This document shows, in pieces, positions 10,657-22,989 of a stretch of DNA of 33,443 nt. The stretch comes from Gnetum montanum. Lineage: Eukaryota; Streptophyta; Gnetopsida; Gnetales; Gnetaceae. The stretch lies in assembly GCA_015680685.1 (NCBI GenBank), contig MNCI01017692.1, forward strand, positions 777,035-810,477, read 5' to 3'. The notes beneath the pieces are model-generated. The model did no database searches. It was given only the letters and a program-made list of their open reading frames with translations, and had not been told where the DNA came from. Position numbers and translations under genes: made by a program. Each line of letters starts with the position of its first letter. Position 1 is the first letter of the stretch.

Positions 10657-11579
10657 TGATGAGCAGCTAGGTATCCCTATGTCCAACCATACGAATCACG
10701 AGCGTTCACGCGTGACTCAGTTGAAATCCGTAGACTGTAAGCACTTAACATACACTAGACTTCTAACCAGTGAAACCTTGGGTTGGAACGGTCGTTGTCA
10801 TCCTAATCTCACTTGTGAAGTTTTATTACGTTGGTTAAGTGAGACTAAGGCTAATGATTTTTATATCTTTTTAATTATCTTTTTTGGCAATTAATTGAAG
10901 CATGAAAGGTAAGGGATAAACTATAATCTAATTTCTAATTATCCTAGTTTGTATTCTAACTACTCCTAGCATAAGTATCCAGTCCCATCTTCCGGGCACG
11001 TTCTGAGCATTTCCTAACACTGTTGGGTTACCAGACATTAAGCGTCACTGGGCTTACCAAGTGTTTGGGTTACGTTCGAGATGGTCGTACTTATGTCTTT
11101 AACGAACTACGAATGAACCATAACAATTGAAATTATAATAATAAAAACATTAATAATCAACAAGTAACTAATAAAGCATAAACAAATGATTAATAAATCA
11201 TAAACATTTTAAACTATTAAATGCATAAAACAACTAAGTCCAAATGCTGCAAGGATTGCATGAACAGTTCGTCTTTATTGTCGTCACACCAATGGGCTCA
11301 GATACATCAATGCTTGAATAAAGATCCGATCGTTTTTCATACACCTGCTATGGGCACTTGGAAAATATTTTATCTCTTGCGGGAGCAAACTACAAGAGCT
11401 TCGCTATCACTACTCAAGAGATGCCTAAATGAGGCAAAAGGCCCTCATATTTATAGGCCGAGAAGGGTGGCTGCGTAAACGGGGCCACGTCGACGTAGGG
11501 TGGCTACGTCGATGGGCCCATGTCGACGTGGGCCCATATACATGGCCCAGTTGACGCATTGACTTTTGACACTTCATTA
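10657..11579 (-). mobile_element. solo LTR D (gypsy, same superfamily), TSD GCTGC
   Basis: It starts TGATGAGCAGC and ends ACTTCATTA (a decayed CATCA end), with GCTGC immediately before (10652-10656) and after (11580-11584). Internal blocks match the LTRs of A, B and C, such as the CCAACCATACGAATCAC run near 10682 and TACCAAGTGTTTGGG near 11056. On the minus strand it has a TATA box in GGCCTATAAATATGAGG (about 11444-11460) and AATAAAG at about 11272-11278. The tip carries GTCGAC-type cores at 11489, 11508, 11522 and 11550. No internal region follows, so it is a solo LTR, presumably formed by LTR-LTR recombination. Confidence 0.85.
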
Positions 11580-11584
11580 GCTGC

Positions 11585-13040
11585 AAAGCCTTATTTAATA
11601 TTGAACTAAGTTGATCTCAAAAAGATTTGAAATGAAAGAGGTGATGCCTAAGACCCTATGGCATTAAATATGTCGATGTTGCTATGTTGTGTCCACCCCT
11701 CTTCTCTACATACTCAACCTTTCCCTTATTCTCACAGAGGATGAGTATCTCAGGGATTTCAATCTCTGCACTCTTGATGATAAGACTAATCAACAATCAA
11801 TGCCTAGAGATTTTGGCTTTAGCATGCTCATATATGATATCACTAATGATGACATAATAAGAATTCAAATTCACTACATCAAGTAAGAAATAAAAAATCC
11901 AGGCCTAATAGGAAAGTAAATTGTTATAACTTCCAAGTTTTACTATAATATTATAGTAATTGATGAGAGAAATAATTGATGCATATGTTATGATATTGAC
12001 CCTTAAAACCTTATGCTATTGTTGGTTGCCTCTAACTTGAAAGATGGTTTATACTCTTTCTCCTATATATGGGACAAGGGTCCCTCATTTATTATTACTC
12101 TTCCACTACTAGATTTAGTGCCATGATATTGTAGGATGTGTGCCTTTGTTCTTATCATGCTGCTCATCCTCCATTCCTTCGAATTCTTTCTAGCCTTGTC
12201 TTATTGCTTAGACATCTTGATTGAGTGCAAAATGAGAAAATCAAAACATCTAAGGCATTTCATGGTCACATCCTAGGTTTTGTTGATTAATTTTTATTTT
12301 TTACAAGTTGTGGTGGGAACACCGCACTCTAATTGAACTGGATGTCCTAAAGACTTGGCAAAGACAACCCACTTTTGATGTGGATGTCCAACTTCATTAT
12401 CTTGTGAATAAAGTGGACATTCCACCTAAACTAAAAGTTGTTCTCCAAGACATGTATGGGACTAACATGTCTTAAAAGGTTCTAAAAAAGGCTAGGAAAG
12501 AATATGGATGTAAAGAATAAGGTAAGAAAATAAGAAGTAAAATATAAACTATCCTACCCTATTAACTAAGAGAAAATTTACCTTGATTTACCTTTTTGGA
12601 TGTGATCCCAACTTGATCTTATGAAGAAGTGGTGTAGGATAAGTTGTCTTTTATCTATCCTTCTCTTTCCATCTCTTTTAACAACTTGCTTCCTTAGCAC
12701 ATTTTTCTTTGTGGTTTCTTAAATTTTTTCTCTTTGTTTCTTTCTTTATGAGTTTTCCTTAAGTATCCATTTTCATGTCCCTTAACTGGAAAAGCATTAT
12801 TGTCCTCTCTTACAAAGATCAAATCAGATGTATCTCCAAATACTAAATTTCTAAAAGAGTAATATGCTTTAATGTATTCAACCTATATGTAATGAAAGAA
12901 AATTTTGAACTTGTAAATCTTATTGAAAATGAACAAATATAACTAGTTCAATGAATATATTTTAATCTAATTGTGGATCCATCAAACTTTGTTATGTTGG
13001 TTTTGTGTCATACTCTACTTTTATCATTAGAATTTCATCC
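11585..13040. other. AT-rich DNA without supported gene
   Basis: The first 40 bp continue the ORF interrupted by D. Beyond that I see no domain motif, LTR terminus or RNA gene. The plus frame at 11689-11886 has no recognisable feature. The copia-type gag remnant begins after this interval, so part of it may be untranslated or pol debris of that element, but I cannot show it. Confidence 0.4.
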
Positions 13041-14540
13041 TTACTGGAGCATTTGATTAAGTGATGCCTTTCCAAGAACAAACATCTCAACAACTTTCTT
13101 CTCATGATTGATCACTTCTTTTCTAAGAAGAGCATTTTTTTCTAAGTATGAGGCATTTATCTTTTTCAACTCTTCTTCATTATTTTCATGCATCTTAACA
13201 AACTTATTCAAGGTTATTAGCTTACCAATCTCAACCTGAAGGGCCATGACTCACATTGGTGTAACTTGCTCTTAAACTTAAGATAGATCTTCTATAATTT
13301 GAAAAAAAATTCTTAAGACAATCATACCTTTCTTTAATCATGCCAATTTCTTCATCATCACTTGAACAGTCATCATTTTCTTACGATGTAGATGCTATGG
13401 CCATGCATGCAAGATGGAAATTAGACATATCACCTTTCTCCACTTCTATTGTACTAGCGTCTTCTTCTTCATCCCATTCACTAATAAGGGATTCTTCTTT
13501 CTCTATTAGTTTAGCTTTATCCTGTAACCTTTTGGCACTTGGAAATTCTAAGGTAAGATGCCCACATTAATTACATAACCAACCAGTAATATTCATAATA
13601 TTAATATCTTATTAGAGGGCTTAACTATTAACTGTCTTCTTCTTGTATTTTCTTTTTCTTCTGAAAACTAGTTAGCAATCATTCTATTGACTATTCTAGT
13701 AAGAAGGACAAGCTTTGAACCATCTAGATCATCATTGCCACTATACAAGGAGATATCATCTTATATCTTCTTAGGCTTTTCTACTACTTCTTGGCTTGAG
13801 AAGAAAGTAATGAGATCATCGTTCAACAACTCTTCCTCAACTAATGCCATCTTATAAGTAGTGAGAACAATTAGAAGTTCCTCAAATCACAATGTTTTAA
13901 AGGATATAATCTCTTCCATGGCTATAATTTTCATCTTGTAATTGGGATTTAAAGTGCTAACAATTCTATAACCAACTTTAGTTTCGGAAAGGTCTTGATC
14001 TATCCCTCTAATGGAACTAACAAGATCATGTACTCAATTGAAGTAATAATAAATTCTTTCTCAGGTAAATATTTTCACAATTGATTCAACCAAAGAAGAA
14101 GTTTTGATTATTTTACATGCTAGATGCCTTCATATCTTTCCTTCAATGTATCCCATACTTCCTTAGTTGTCTTGTAACGGCTGACTTAATTGTATAGTTC
14201 TTATGTTAACATAGATGCTATGACATTTTTGGCTTTTCAATCACCCATGAAGGTCTTTTTATCATTATCATTCCATTTGAAGCATTTCTTTTCTAGTGCC
14301 ATGTATTCATCTACATTATTATGTCACACATCAAACTCAAAAGATTATAAGTACGTTTATGCCAAACTATTCTAAAAAGGATAGTTAGTGCCATCAAAAA
14401 GATATGGTCATGCAAGTGACATCCACTATTGTCCTACTATTTCTTTGGATTATTAAATCTAGGAAAGAGTAAGTCATCGGGCTTTAATAGTACTTATGGA
14501 TTAGTGAACTTAGAAGGAGTGGATGAATAAGTTATAAATA
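13041..14540 (-). pseudogene. Ty1/copia-type gag remnant
   Basis: Reading the minus strand, the remnant probably begins near 14535 (TYSSTPSKFTNP, with the start codon lost). It contains TTKEVWDTLKERYEGI at about 14123-14171, a signature of the copia-type gag domain (UBN2 family). It continues with an E-L-L-type helix region near 13800-13860 (MALVEEELLNDD), a basic stretch, an eroded zinc knuckle (C..C and GHL) near 13550-13580, an acidic Glu/Asp/Ser-rich stretch, and a coiled-coil-like tail at 13041-13247 (EIGKLITLNKFVKMHE). Stops and shifts are frequent. No copia pol domain or LTR pair was found around it, so this is a fragment. Confidence 0.7.
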
Positions 14541-16419
14541 AAAAAAATTATAAATATGTAAGTGGCCCTTTTATGCTAAATATATTAGTTACATTATATC
14601 ATCTAGTGAGGGGGCCAAATACATAGAATAAAATATTTAGAAAAAAATAGTTTTGCTTGGCTCACTAGTAACTATGTACATCATCTTAATTAAATGTACC
14701 AAGGCTCACTAGTAATATGCTTCACAAAAGCTTGTACCTTTTTCATGATATGTATATGTATCTTTTTCCAATAACTAACTAGAGTTGGACTAAACTTAAC
14801 CAAAATAATAATAAGGTCTAGAATCTTTTGAGTTGGGAACAACTTTGAAGCTAATAAATGCATACAAGACTATCTATCCCTTACGCTCATGTTAATGAAG
14901 CGAACCTAGTGTGCATCCCTCACTGGTAACGTTCTCAGGCAAAGAAAAAAGTAATTATAGTAACTATTATTAAGAATTAATAATCAACACTATATAATAA
15001 GGTTAAATTATTTTACAAAAATCCAAGCCTCACTCACACCAACTACTATTCTTCAATTAAAGTTCATCAGCTATGATCATTCTCTATCTATCTTAAGCTA
15101 GGTGGGTTTGGATTTACTAGACTAATCCATTCCCCATTTGGATATCTTGCACTATTCAAGTGTGCAACTCCTAATAAGGGCCTCCTTTCTTTTTGCCTAC
15201 TTTATGTTCACATGTCAAAGGTGAGTGTGTATCAATTACCATATATCCTCTATCTTGTACATCTTTTTAAAAGTAAGTCTAGTTTACTAGTTCCATTGAA
15301 TGCTCCTATTTCTCAGTGAAGATCATTTGAGTATGCTATTATGTCTTTTTAATGAGTTCTATATAACATTGAACACAATTAATAAAAATCAATGCTTTAG
15401 CTAAACACCAAAAATGTGTGTTTGCACAAAATATTATCATCTACTTTAAATGTTTGTAAAACACTAATAATGTTTTATTTAATCTCAATAGACTATATAT
15501 GTTTTGCAATTCATCAAATGTTAGAATACTTTTATTTTCCCCTTCATTTTTTCATTTTTGTTCTCTACTTTCATCACCTATACAATGATTCTTATTTCTC
15601 TTTCTCTCTCTCACTTTGTTGTTTTTTTAAATTATATGTTATCATATTTTTAGATGGTTTATACTTTACATTATCTTAGAGATTAATTCATAAATTTTTT
15701 GTCACATTCATTATGCCTTGTAATGATTCATTAGTTTGTTATATTAAAATTCTTACAAATTTATAAGAGGTGAAAAGTTATGTTATTTAAAAGCATATTA
15801 GGACTCTTCATGTCAGCTAAAGGTTTGGTCAAAGTTTAGTTAAGTATAAATAAATTAAGTGTAAGTGTGCAACTGTTTATAAGAAATAGCTATTATGACT
15901 AAAATGTCTAGGAAATAAAAATTTATAAATATCAATCTTGAAGATAAAAAAATATTTTTTTATAGTACGAAGTTCATTAGCAATGTGTTACATTCATAAT
16001 ATAATCTACTATATTTGGCTTCAACATGATATCGAAGTAGGAGAAAACAAAGAAATAAAACAATGAAAAAGACACCCTAATGAATGTTAATAGCAATGTC
16101 ACCAATCTTACCAATTCTATGCATTATATGTCATTAAGGGATTAGGATAAGAACTTGCTATGATCTTTAGCAAACAATATTGGAGTATCAAATTATAAAA
16201 AGCTTATAATAAAAAACCACCATACTTGGGCACACTAAGTAAGAATAATCTTTAGAGAAAGTTAATTATGACATGTGGTTTCCAATATAAACTTTAAACT
16301 TAATGATGACTATAAGTAAGAATAAAATGATATAACGTTAAATATACTATTCACAAGAATATCCAAAAATGTATCTAGTCTAGACACAACTGCCAAAATA
16401 TATAAGTGTTTATGAATTA
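14541..16419. other. AT-rich DNA; possible copia primer site only
   Basis: No coding motif was seen. The plus frame at 15416-15679 is Phe/Leu/Ser-rich and has no homology that I recognise. At 16027-16040 the plus strand reads TGATATCGAAGTAG after an LTR-like CTTCAACA, resembling an initiator tRNA-Met primer site with transitions only. The matching LTR could not be delimited. Confidence 0.35.
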
Positions 16420-17180
16420 AAGGACAACACATCCTCATCGATGCATCCCCATTAACGTAGCTAAATACTTTAACACATCCCTGTCAATGCAATGCCTATA
16501 TTTGCCTATAAATATGTGAGCATCTGCCATGCATTTAACATCATTTGGTTGGTAGTGTAGCTAAACTCTTGTAGTTTTCTCCTGTAATCCTAGAAAATAG
16601 TTAGTTAGTGCATACAACATGGATTTGAGTCAATTGTACAGTGTCTTATTCAGTGGCATTGTACCTAGACACATTCCATGAATGATAATAAGATCGAGAT
16701 TGATTCCTATCCATTGCAACACTTTCACTTAGAATAGATTTACTTTTAATGCAATTTACTTTTGATGTACTTAGTTAATATTTACATTTCCATGCATATT
16801 AATCAATTTGCAGAATGAGCATGACTAGTTTCGAGTGTAAAAATGTATTCAATTGGTAACCCCAGCAGCATTATTGTTGGGCATCCTAGTAGGACATGGG
16901 ACAAAAAAACTAAAAATGAAAGCTATTCACCTAGCCTCGTAACTTGAGCATGATACTAAGGAGATTAATCTACTAATAAGAAAAAAAACACTTAGAAACT
17001 TGACCATTTGAGAAAATTAGGTTACCCAAAGACATAATTCTAGTACTTAGCATTGACATGAAATATACAACTAAAAATACATTTGTCCAAACAAAAATCA
17101 TGTGAAAGCATGCATACAAAATAACTAAGCTAGAGTGGAGGATGATCACATTAGTGAACTGCATAGTTACTAGGTGTACC
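16420..17180 (+). mobile_element. degenerate gypsy LTR E, plus orientation
   Basis: The block GCCTATAAATATGTGAGC (about 16504-16521) followed by AACTCTTGTAGTTTTCTCC aligns with the reverse complement of LTR D around its TATA box (GCCTATAAATATGAGGGC, then AGCTCTTGTAGTTTGCTCC). Further blocks correspond as well: TTGTACCTAGACACA against solo LTR S, and AATTGGTAACCCCAGCAGC against D. Palindrome-like cores ATCGAT and ATTAAC start at 16437 and 16451, again 14 bp apart. The ends and any target-site duplication are not resolved, and no primer site or gag follows. It may be an old solo LTR. Confidence 0.55.
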
Positions 17181-18572
17181 TTGGATCGTAGTTGTGACAA
17201 ATCACATTGGAAGTGGAAGTGTTACTTGACCTTGATGTATTGAGAGAGGAAGGCCTCTCGTAGGGTTGATGAGAAGGCCACGAAGACCCTTATGAGGAAT
17301 CATAAGTAAGCAGGCTCTTGTTGCTTTTATAAGTTAAAGCTAATGCTCATTGACCAAGAACGATGACATGCATATAAGGTCTACCAACTCCCCTAGATGA
17401 AACCTACATAAAATCTTTAAATGAATGTCAAATAAAGAGGTAAATTAAGCATCCAAGGTGAAATACCTAATGAGTTGTCTTGTAAGCTCATCCTAAGGGA
17501 AGAAAATGTTGACCTAAGGATATGGGATGCATTTGGTCATTAAAAGTGTGTATCCTCATAGAAGTATCAAATCTCTACAACTTTAAATCACTTTACATGC
17601 AAGAAAGCTACACCTCCAAGAAGTAGACCTATTGTTGAAGCAATTAACTAGGAAGCTAATTAGATTGCTAAAACCTTAACCTTGAAAATATCCCCATTCC
17701 ATGATTAAATCATTTCATGAACTTAAGCATGGAAGCATTGTTACAAAGTTAATATGTGTTTCAATTCATCAGCATAAAAAATGAAAAAATCATTGATTAT
17801 CTTAGTTTATCATGGAAGACTAGCTCATGTTTAACAAAGAACCTCACAGGTGAATGCACGTTGTATCCATTCAAAATGGCTCATGGATCTTCATAGTTCA
17901 CCACGTTAATAACTATAGCTAATGGATTGCACACTTTGTTTGCATGAAAAATTCATCAATTGCACTCTTACCAAGCTTGTCATGTGGTCTTAAGCCAAAT
18001 GATGAAATCATTCACATGTTTCCTTGGGCTATCTAAACATAATAAACAATTCTAAAATTCTAGGTTAGAGGAAGGCCATCCAATCTTATAATTAAATCAT
18101 TAAAAATCCTTCAAAAAGAACAATCTGTTAACAAATGGTCAAAAGTCTTAATTGCAAAGAACATAATGTAAGGCCATGTGGTAGCCCCTATGTTGGAGAT
18201 TTGTGAGTGCCAAACAAACATAATGTTCCAAGAGCTAATCGAATAAAGGAACCTTTAGATAGCATGAAAGCTTCCAAAATTTAACATCATCTTTCCATGT
18301 GGTTGATTGAGAGATCAAAGGTGACAAAGATCCAGTTTTTCTATTATACAAAGAAAATGAAAATAAATCCAGTACATACTTGTCAAAAAACCAATTTGAA
18401 AGAGGAATGAAGAGTCATCTTATACAATGTAAGGAAAGAAATCCACTTTACCATAAGAATCAAGCCTTAAATCTAAGTATTGAAATGAGAAATGAGGTAA
18501 TATTTTAAGAAAGTTCTATTGAAATTGGATATTATAATATATTATCCAATCCTAGAATCAGATGATAAACAA
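17181..18572. other. AT-rich DNA, not classified
   Basis: Short open stretches on the minus strand are interrupted by stops about every 20-40 codons, and I found no diagnostic RT, integrase or gag motif. A decayed LINE or copia fragment is possible but unsupported. Confidence 0.35.
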
Positions 18573-18700
18573 TTAGGTATTAGCTTAGTAGTATAGGTCT
18601 TAGCCTAGTAATCCTGAGTCATAGGTTCGATTCTACTTTGTAAACTTTTGTAAATCTTGGGGTGTACCTATGTTTCAATTATTTCAGGTTCCAACACCCC
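18573..18700 (+). repeat. tRNA-derived SINE-like repeat, copy 1
   Basis: The sequence TAGCTTAGTAGTATAGG (from 18581) resembles a tRNA A box and GGTTCGATTCT (18624-18634) is a near-perfect B box, about 40 bp apart as in a polymerase III promoter. A non-tRNA tail follows, ending TTATTTCAGGTTCCAACACC. A second copy in inverted orientation lies at 30615-30757 and matches through both the tRNA-like and the unrelated 3' part. It is not a functional tRNA, since no acceptor stem or CCA-compatible end is evident. Confidence 0.75.
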
Positions 18701-18915
18701 CAAAATCAAATGGTAGCTTCACTTGAATACCATTTTGTACATGATGGTGGTACAAATGTATGTTGTGAAATATAAAATAGCAAAACATTGGCTAGCTTGA
18801 ACTAAAATTATATTTTGCAATTATTTTACAACATACTTATATAGAATAATTGCTTATAAATTTATAAACATGAGGAACCAAGACATTGAAAAACTAATAC
18901 TTAAAGATGAGTGGT
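18701..18915. repeat. left flank of element B: split tandem-repeat unit
   Basis: The last part (about 18850-18915, ending in TSD GTGGT) aligns with 29915-29970 on the far side of element B. Both share an AAACA..AGG..CCAAG/TGTTGA..AATA-CTT-AAG pattern. Element B therefore appears to have inserted into one unit of a tandem repeat with a period of about 182 bp. Confidence 0.5.
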
Positions 18916-19698
18916 TGATGAGTGGCAAGGTACTCCTACGCCCAACCATACGAATCACTAAGGTGGTTACACGTGATCTGGTCAAATTTTGTGGACCTAT
19001 AGTTCTCTAGTATGCTGACTCTTCTAGGAAGTGAAATGGATGTTGAGAACGTTCGTTGTCTTCCCAACTACACTTATGAGGCTTAAGGGTATGGTTTAAG
19101 TGTAATTGAGGTATATGATTTTTCTTATTTTATATTTTATAGATTTGATCACCTACACCAAGAATGAAGAGTAGAGTAATTTAAAATCTAATGTGTTATT
19201 GCCTAACTAGCCTAACACAACTGCCCCACTTTCCTAAACACATCTTGAACACATATAACACTGCTAGGCTACCAAACGTTAAGCTTTGCTAAGTTACCAA
19301 GTACTATATGTATGCTCGAAGTGGTCATGCTCATGTTCATTAACAATTGGAAATAAATTGCTTAATTCAAATGCATTAAAGTAAAAATCAAGAAAGTAAA
19401 ATGCATTAAAGAAAATATTAATCTATTCTCATCACATTGCTATGCTTAGGTACATCAGTGCTCAAACAAAAAACCTTACACACTTAGACTCCTTCTGCAG
19501 GCACTCAAAAAATATTCTAACTCTAAGGAAATAAATGGCAAGAGCTTCACTACTCTAACTAAAAACTAACTTTAAAAAACCATCCAAAAACTAGAGCTCA
19601 AGCACTATATTTATAGGCCAAGGTATATACCCTGATGTTGGATCCAGACCCTGACATTGTGTACCCGATATTGGAGTAGACAAAAGCACATTTCATCA
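18916..19698 (-). repeat. element B 3' LTR
   Basis: It runs from TGATGAGTGGC to ATTTCATCA, giving the six-base terminal inverted repeat TGATGA/TCATCA. On the minus strand a TATA box lies in GGCCTATAAATATAG (about 19602-19617). Relative to the 5' LTR it lacks roughly 37-39 bp near 19430, corresponding to 29459-29497 there and containing AATAAA. The tip bears cores GATGTT, GACATT and GATATT starting at 19634, 19653 and 19667 (spacing 19 and 14). Confidence 0.92.
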
Positions 19699-19712
19699 TA
19701 TCACCACAACTA
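19699..19712 (-). other. element B polypurine tract, decayed
   Basis: Directly before the 3' LTR the minus strand reads TAGTTGTGGTGATA. It corresponds in place and pattern to the cleaner CAGTCGTGGGGGTA of element C and looks like the same tract after substitution. Confidence 0.55.
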
Positions 19713-21719
19713 AATGAAAAATTATCCTTGAGTGAAGAATAAAAGGAACAAGTTCTTTACAACATAATATACTAGGTAGGTATGGGATTATTGTCTGACA
19801 TATAGACTAACTCAGATGGAACATATAGACTCTAAGTGCCCAAATGTACGAAATTATCATTTTTACAAAATGAGATGTTCATGATAAGAGAAGTGAACAC
19901 CATGGGTAACACTAACATCCAACACCTCTTGGCAATAGAAGAATGAGAGAGAGAATAAAGCCTATGATCATGAATAGTCCTCATTATGTGGTACTACTGC
20001 ATCATCCTTGGTGAGGATAGTCTTGCTTCCAGTCCATGCTTCCCACTGTAATCACAATAGAATCATGAATTAGTATGCAATGTGTAACACATAGCAGTTA
20101 AATGCCTTGTCTCGTTGATGGTTACACTTGGCCAGGTTGTGATTATGGTAGATTGATTCCTTGAGTAGTGTTAGTACGAAGACTAACAAATAGGGCAAAA
20201 TAGTCAAGCGGTCCATTAAATTTGAAAAAGTTTAACACAAGGAAAATTTTTGAAGAGGAAGTAAGAATTCACAATAATAAAAAGAAAAGTTCACTAAAAA
20301 ATATTGTGAAAATGTGCACAATTGGATGTCATTTATGGGGTAAACAAAAAGAATTTGGTTGTAAAAGTGTCTAAGGGTAAAGAACTTAACTAACCCAACC
20401 AAAAGATATACAAGTGGGTCCTTTCTAAAGCAGGCACAGGCCTTTTATGCCCTTGCATAACTTCAGACCAAAGAGTCCGTGAAACCCATGGATGATTAAT
20501 GGTTATAGAAGGTTAAGTACAAAAACCTGGAAGAAACTAACTAAGAATTCTAACACATCAAACTAGGACACTGAACCAAAACATGAAACTAGCAATGAGG
20601 TGAGACATGGAAAGCATAAATAGATGAGAGAGAGAGTGGAATCGAGTTCCTAATTATGGTCACATGAAGTCCCTTGTGGATTTGTGGTTAAATGACTTGA
20701 TAGGATTCATCCTTAGTCCAAACCAAAACCAACCACGTTCAATGACTTCACATCGACATTCTAAGAGCAATCCATCCCCATAGATACAAGAGTGCTCCCA
20801 CAGAACAACCACTATTCCTTATTAGAGAAGAAGTAGCAAGTGAGGAAGGGCCTTAGTTGGAGGAGACTAGTCTCATAACTAGTGCTTGTAACCTATTTAT
20901 TCTATCTAAGGGGTATGCTTTGAATTCCCATTGTTGTTTTTTTTTTCTTTTTTTTGAAATGGGAACCACATCATGCAAAGACACATGCATTTATTTTGTC
21001 CAAGGGGTGTGCTTTGAATCTTCATTATTTTTTTTTCTGATGAAAACCACACCATGCAAGGACTTATGAAATGGTAAGAAGTTCATGAAAACACACATGC
21101 ACCTAGGAAAATAGAAAAGTACAAGGAATCTCGAATCCCCTTGAAGCCACGCCCTATTCAAACCGTTGAATCCTTCCCAATTCCAAAAACTACCAAAGCC
21201 ACAAATTCATTAAAGTTGTATTAATGAAAAAGGAATTGCACATTTTCAAAACAAGGAAAATCATAGAGCTTGTGAATGGGTAGATGTTGTGGACTCACTA
21301 CCTGTTGCATGCAAAAGAAACCATGTCCTAATCATCCGTAATGAAATTCAAAGCTAGAAACCAAACACCAATAATCAAATAACAAAAATAGTACATGCCA
21401 CCATCAAGTAATGCATTACCAATGTACCTGTCACTTATTAACAAAAAGTTAGAAAAGCACACCAAATAAAATAAAAGAAAATATAAAAGAAAGTGTAAAA
21501 TATTTAAGAAATATCAAATGTACTAATGATGGTGTAAAACAAAAATTAGAAAAGATTAATAACATAAAAACAAAAAGATGTAAAATAAAGAATGTGTGAA
21601 ACAAAAAATTTGAAAAACTGAGGAGCCACTTGTATGGTTAGCATGGTTGGCCATCTCCCTCATGACTAAGTTTAAAGAAGGAGATCCAAAATATGAAGTA
21701 GGGTTATCCATCTGATGAG
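19713..21719 (-). other. element B spacer between integrase and 3' LTR
   Basis: No intact frame was found. A block at about 20395-20500 matches element C at 33260-33345, including ACAAGTGG.TCCT, AAAGCAGG, TGCCCTTG and GTCCGTG. In C this block lies about 1.6 kb from the LTR and in B only about 0.7 kb, so B has lost about 0.9 kb, including most of the 3' ORF seen in C. A two-copy tandem repeat lies at 20895-21064. Confidence 0.55.
20895..21064. repeat. 94-bp tandem duplication with T-runs
   Basis: Units start near 20895 and 20989. Both contain AAGGGGT.TGCTTTGAAT, a long T-run and CCACA.CATGCAA.GAC. The second unit is shorter because of a contracted T-run. The Leu/Phe-rich open frame across it (plus 20857-21069) is a by-product of the duplication. 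Confidence 0.7.
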
Positions 21720-22850
21720 GCTCTTGTTGTATTGGCTGGTTCATGGTCATGGAAAGGTTTAATTTGTTGGATGTTGACTAGTTGTTTCTTATTTGGGCTC
21801 TCAAGTTTGTAGATCATCATGGCCCCAGAAGGAAAAGTCTCGTAAATAATGTAAGGTCTTTTCCACAACATTTGAAACCTAGTTTGTTGAGGTATGTGTG
21901 TGGGGTTCTAGTAGAGAACCTTATCTCCTAGTTGAAATTTGACTTTTCTAATTTTTAGGTCATGACACTTTTTGTTGTAGGACTTGTGCAACTCATTTGA
22001 TGATAGGGTTACTAATCGATTATCGTCTAGCAGGTTGAGATTCATTAGCCTTGCTTTTTAGGCTAGACTTAAGTTAAGGTCAAGATCACAAGCAGTTGAA
22101 AGCGTACAAAGCTCAAATTGAATAGGAAGTGTTGGTAATTTTCTGTACACAAGCTCATAGGAAGAATAGCTTATAGGAAGTTTCCATGTTAAGTAGTAAG
22201 CCTAAAGGGCATCATTGATTTTTGTTCTCCAGTCCTTCCTATACTTACTAATTGTTCTTATTAGTATTCTTGTGATTTCCCTATTGGTAACCTCAACTTG
22301 ACTATTAGCTTAGGGATGGTAAGGTGTTGTGAGTTTATGTTCAACCCCCAAGCATTGCATGAGCTTCCAAAATGTAGTGTCTGTAAAGTGAATTCCATTG
22401 TCAGAAATTAATGCATGTGGCATACCAAACCTATTTATAGTGTTTTGTTGTACAAATCAAGTAGCAATAGAGGATGTACAATCGATGAAGGCTACTTCTG
22501 CTCATTTTATACAATAGTTAACATTGACTATGTTGTATGCCTTTCCATTTGACATGGGCATGATGGGACCCATGAAATCAATGCCTCAAATGTCAAATGG
22601 TTCCAATGGTTGAATCCATTGTTGAGGTTCCTCCATTCAAACAGTCATTCCACCATCTCGTTGGCATCATTCACAAGAGTAGATGTAACAGTAAGCATCC
22701 CTAAATATTATTGGCCAATAGTATCCTGCCATCAGGATTTTTATGGTTATGCATCTCCCAGCATAGTGTCCTCCACAAGGACTTTCATGAGCATCTTAGA
22801 GAATGCATAATTCATTAGCATCATGGACACACCAACAAACCAGGCCATCG
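21720..22850 (-). pseudogene. element B integrase, decayed
   Basis: The minus strand shows, in order, an HHCC zinc-binding region (about 22660-22830, including SPCGGHYAGRC and a final C..CQR), the catalytic core and a C-terminal region. The core has all three acidic residues in one frame: Asp in GIDFMGPI (22577-22579), Asp in ALISDNGIHF (22400-22402) and Glu in QVEVTNREI (22292-22294). The spacing is D-58-D-35-E, the canonical D,D(35)E arrangement. The C-terminal part (about 21770-21900) has RPYIIYETFPSGAMMIYKLE, resembling the GPY/F module. Several stops interrupt the frame, for example before GID, so no active enzyme is made. Confidence 0.9.
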
Positions 22851-22989
22851 GCACACACCTTGTAGAGGTGTCCATTGATCTCCATGAAATGTTTCACCTT
22901 GTGAAGAAACTAATATTTCTTCTGGTGGTCCAACCCCTATGGCATCTCTTGAGTGAGAAGATAGGTGAGAATGTCATCATACCATTTTG

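Noticed and set aside
16027-16040. Initiator tRNA-Met-like primer site for a copia element (plus)
   Set aside because: Only 8 of 12 bases match, and no LTR or gag in the same orientation could be found around it.
17200-18500. Possible LINE or copia reverse transcriptase on the minus strand
   Set aside because: Phrases resembling a catalytic loop (for example FYADE) appear only in isolation among stops. No ordered set of RT motifs could be assembled.
18573-18640. A functional tRNA gene
   Set aside because: A and B boxes are present, but no acceptor-stem pairing or anticodon stem is evident, and the same unit with a long 3' tail recurs at 30615-30757.
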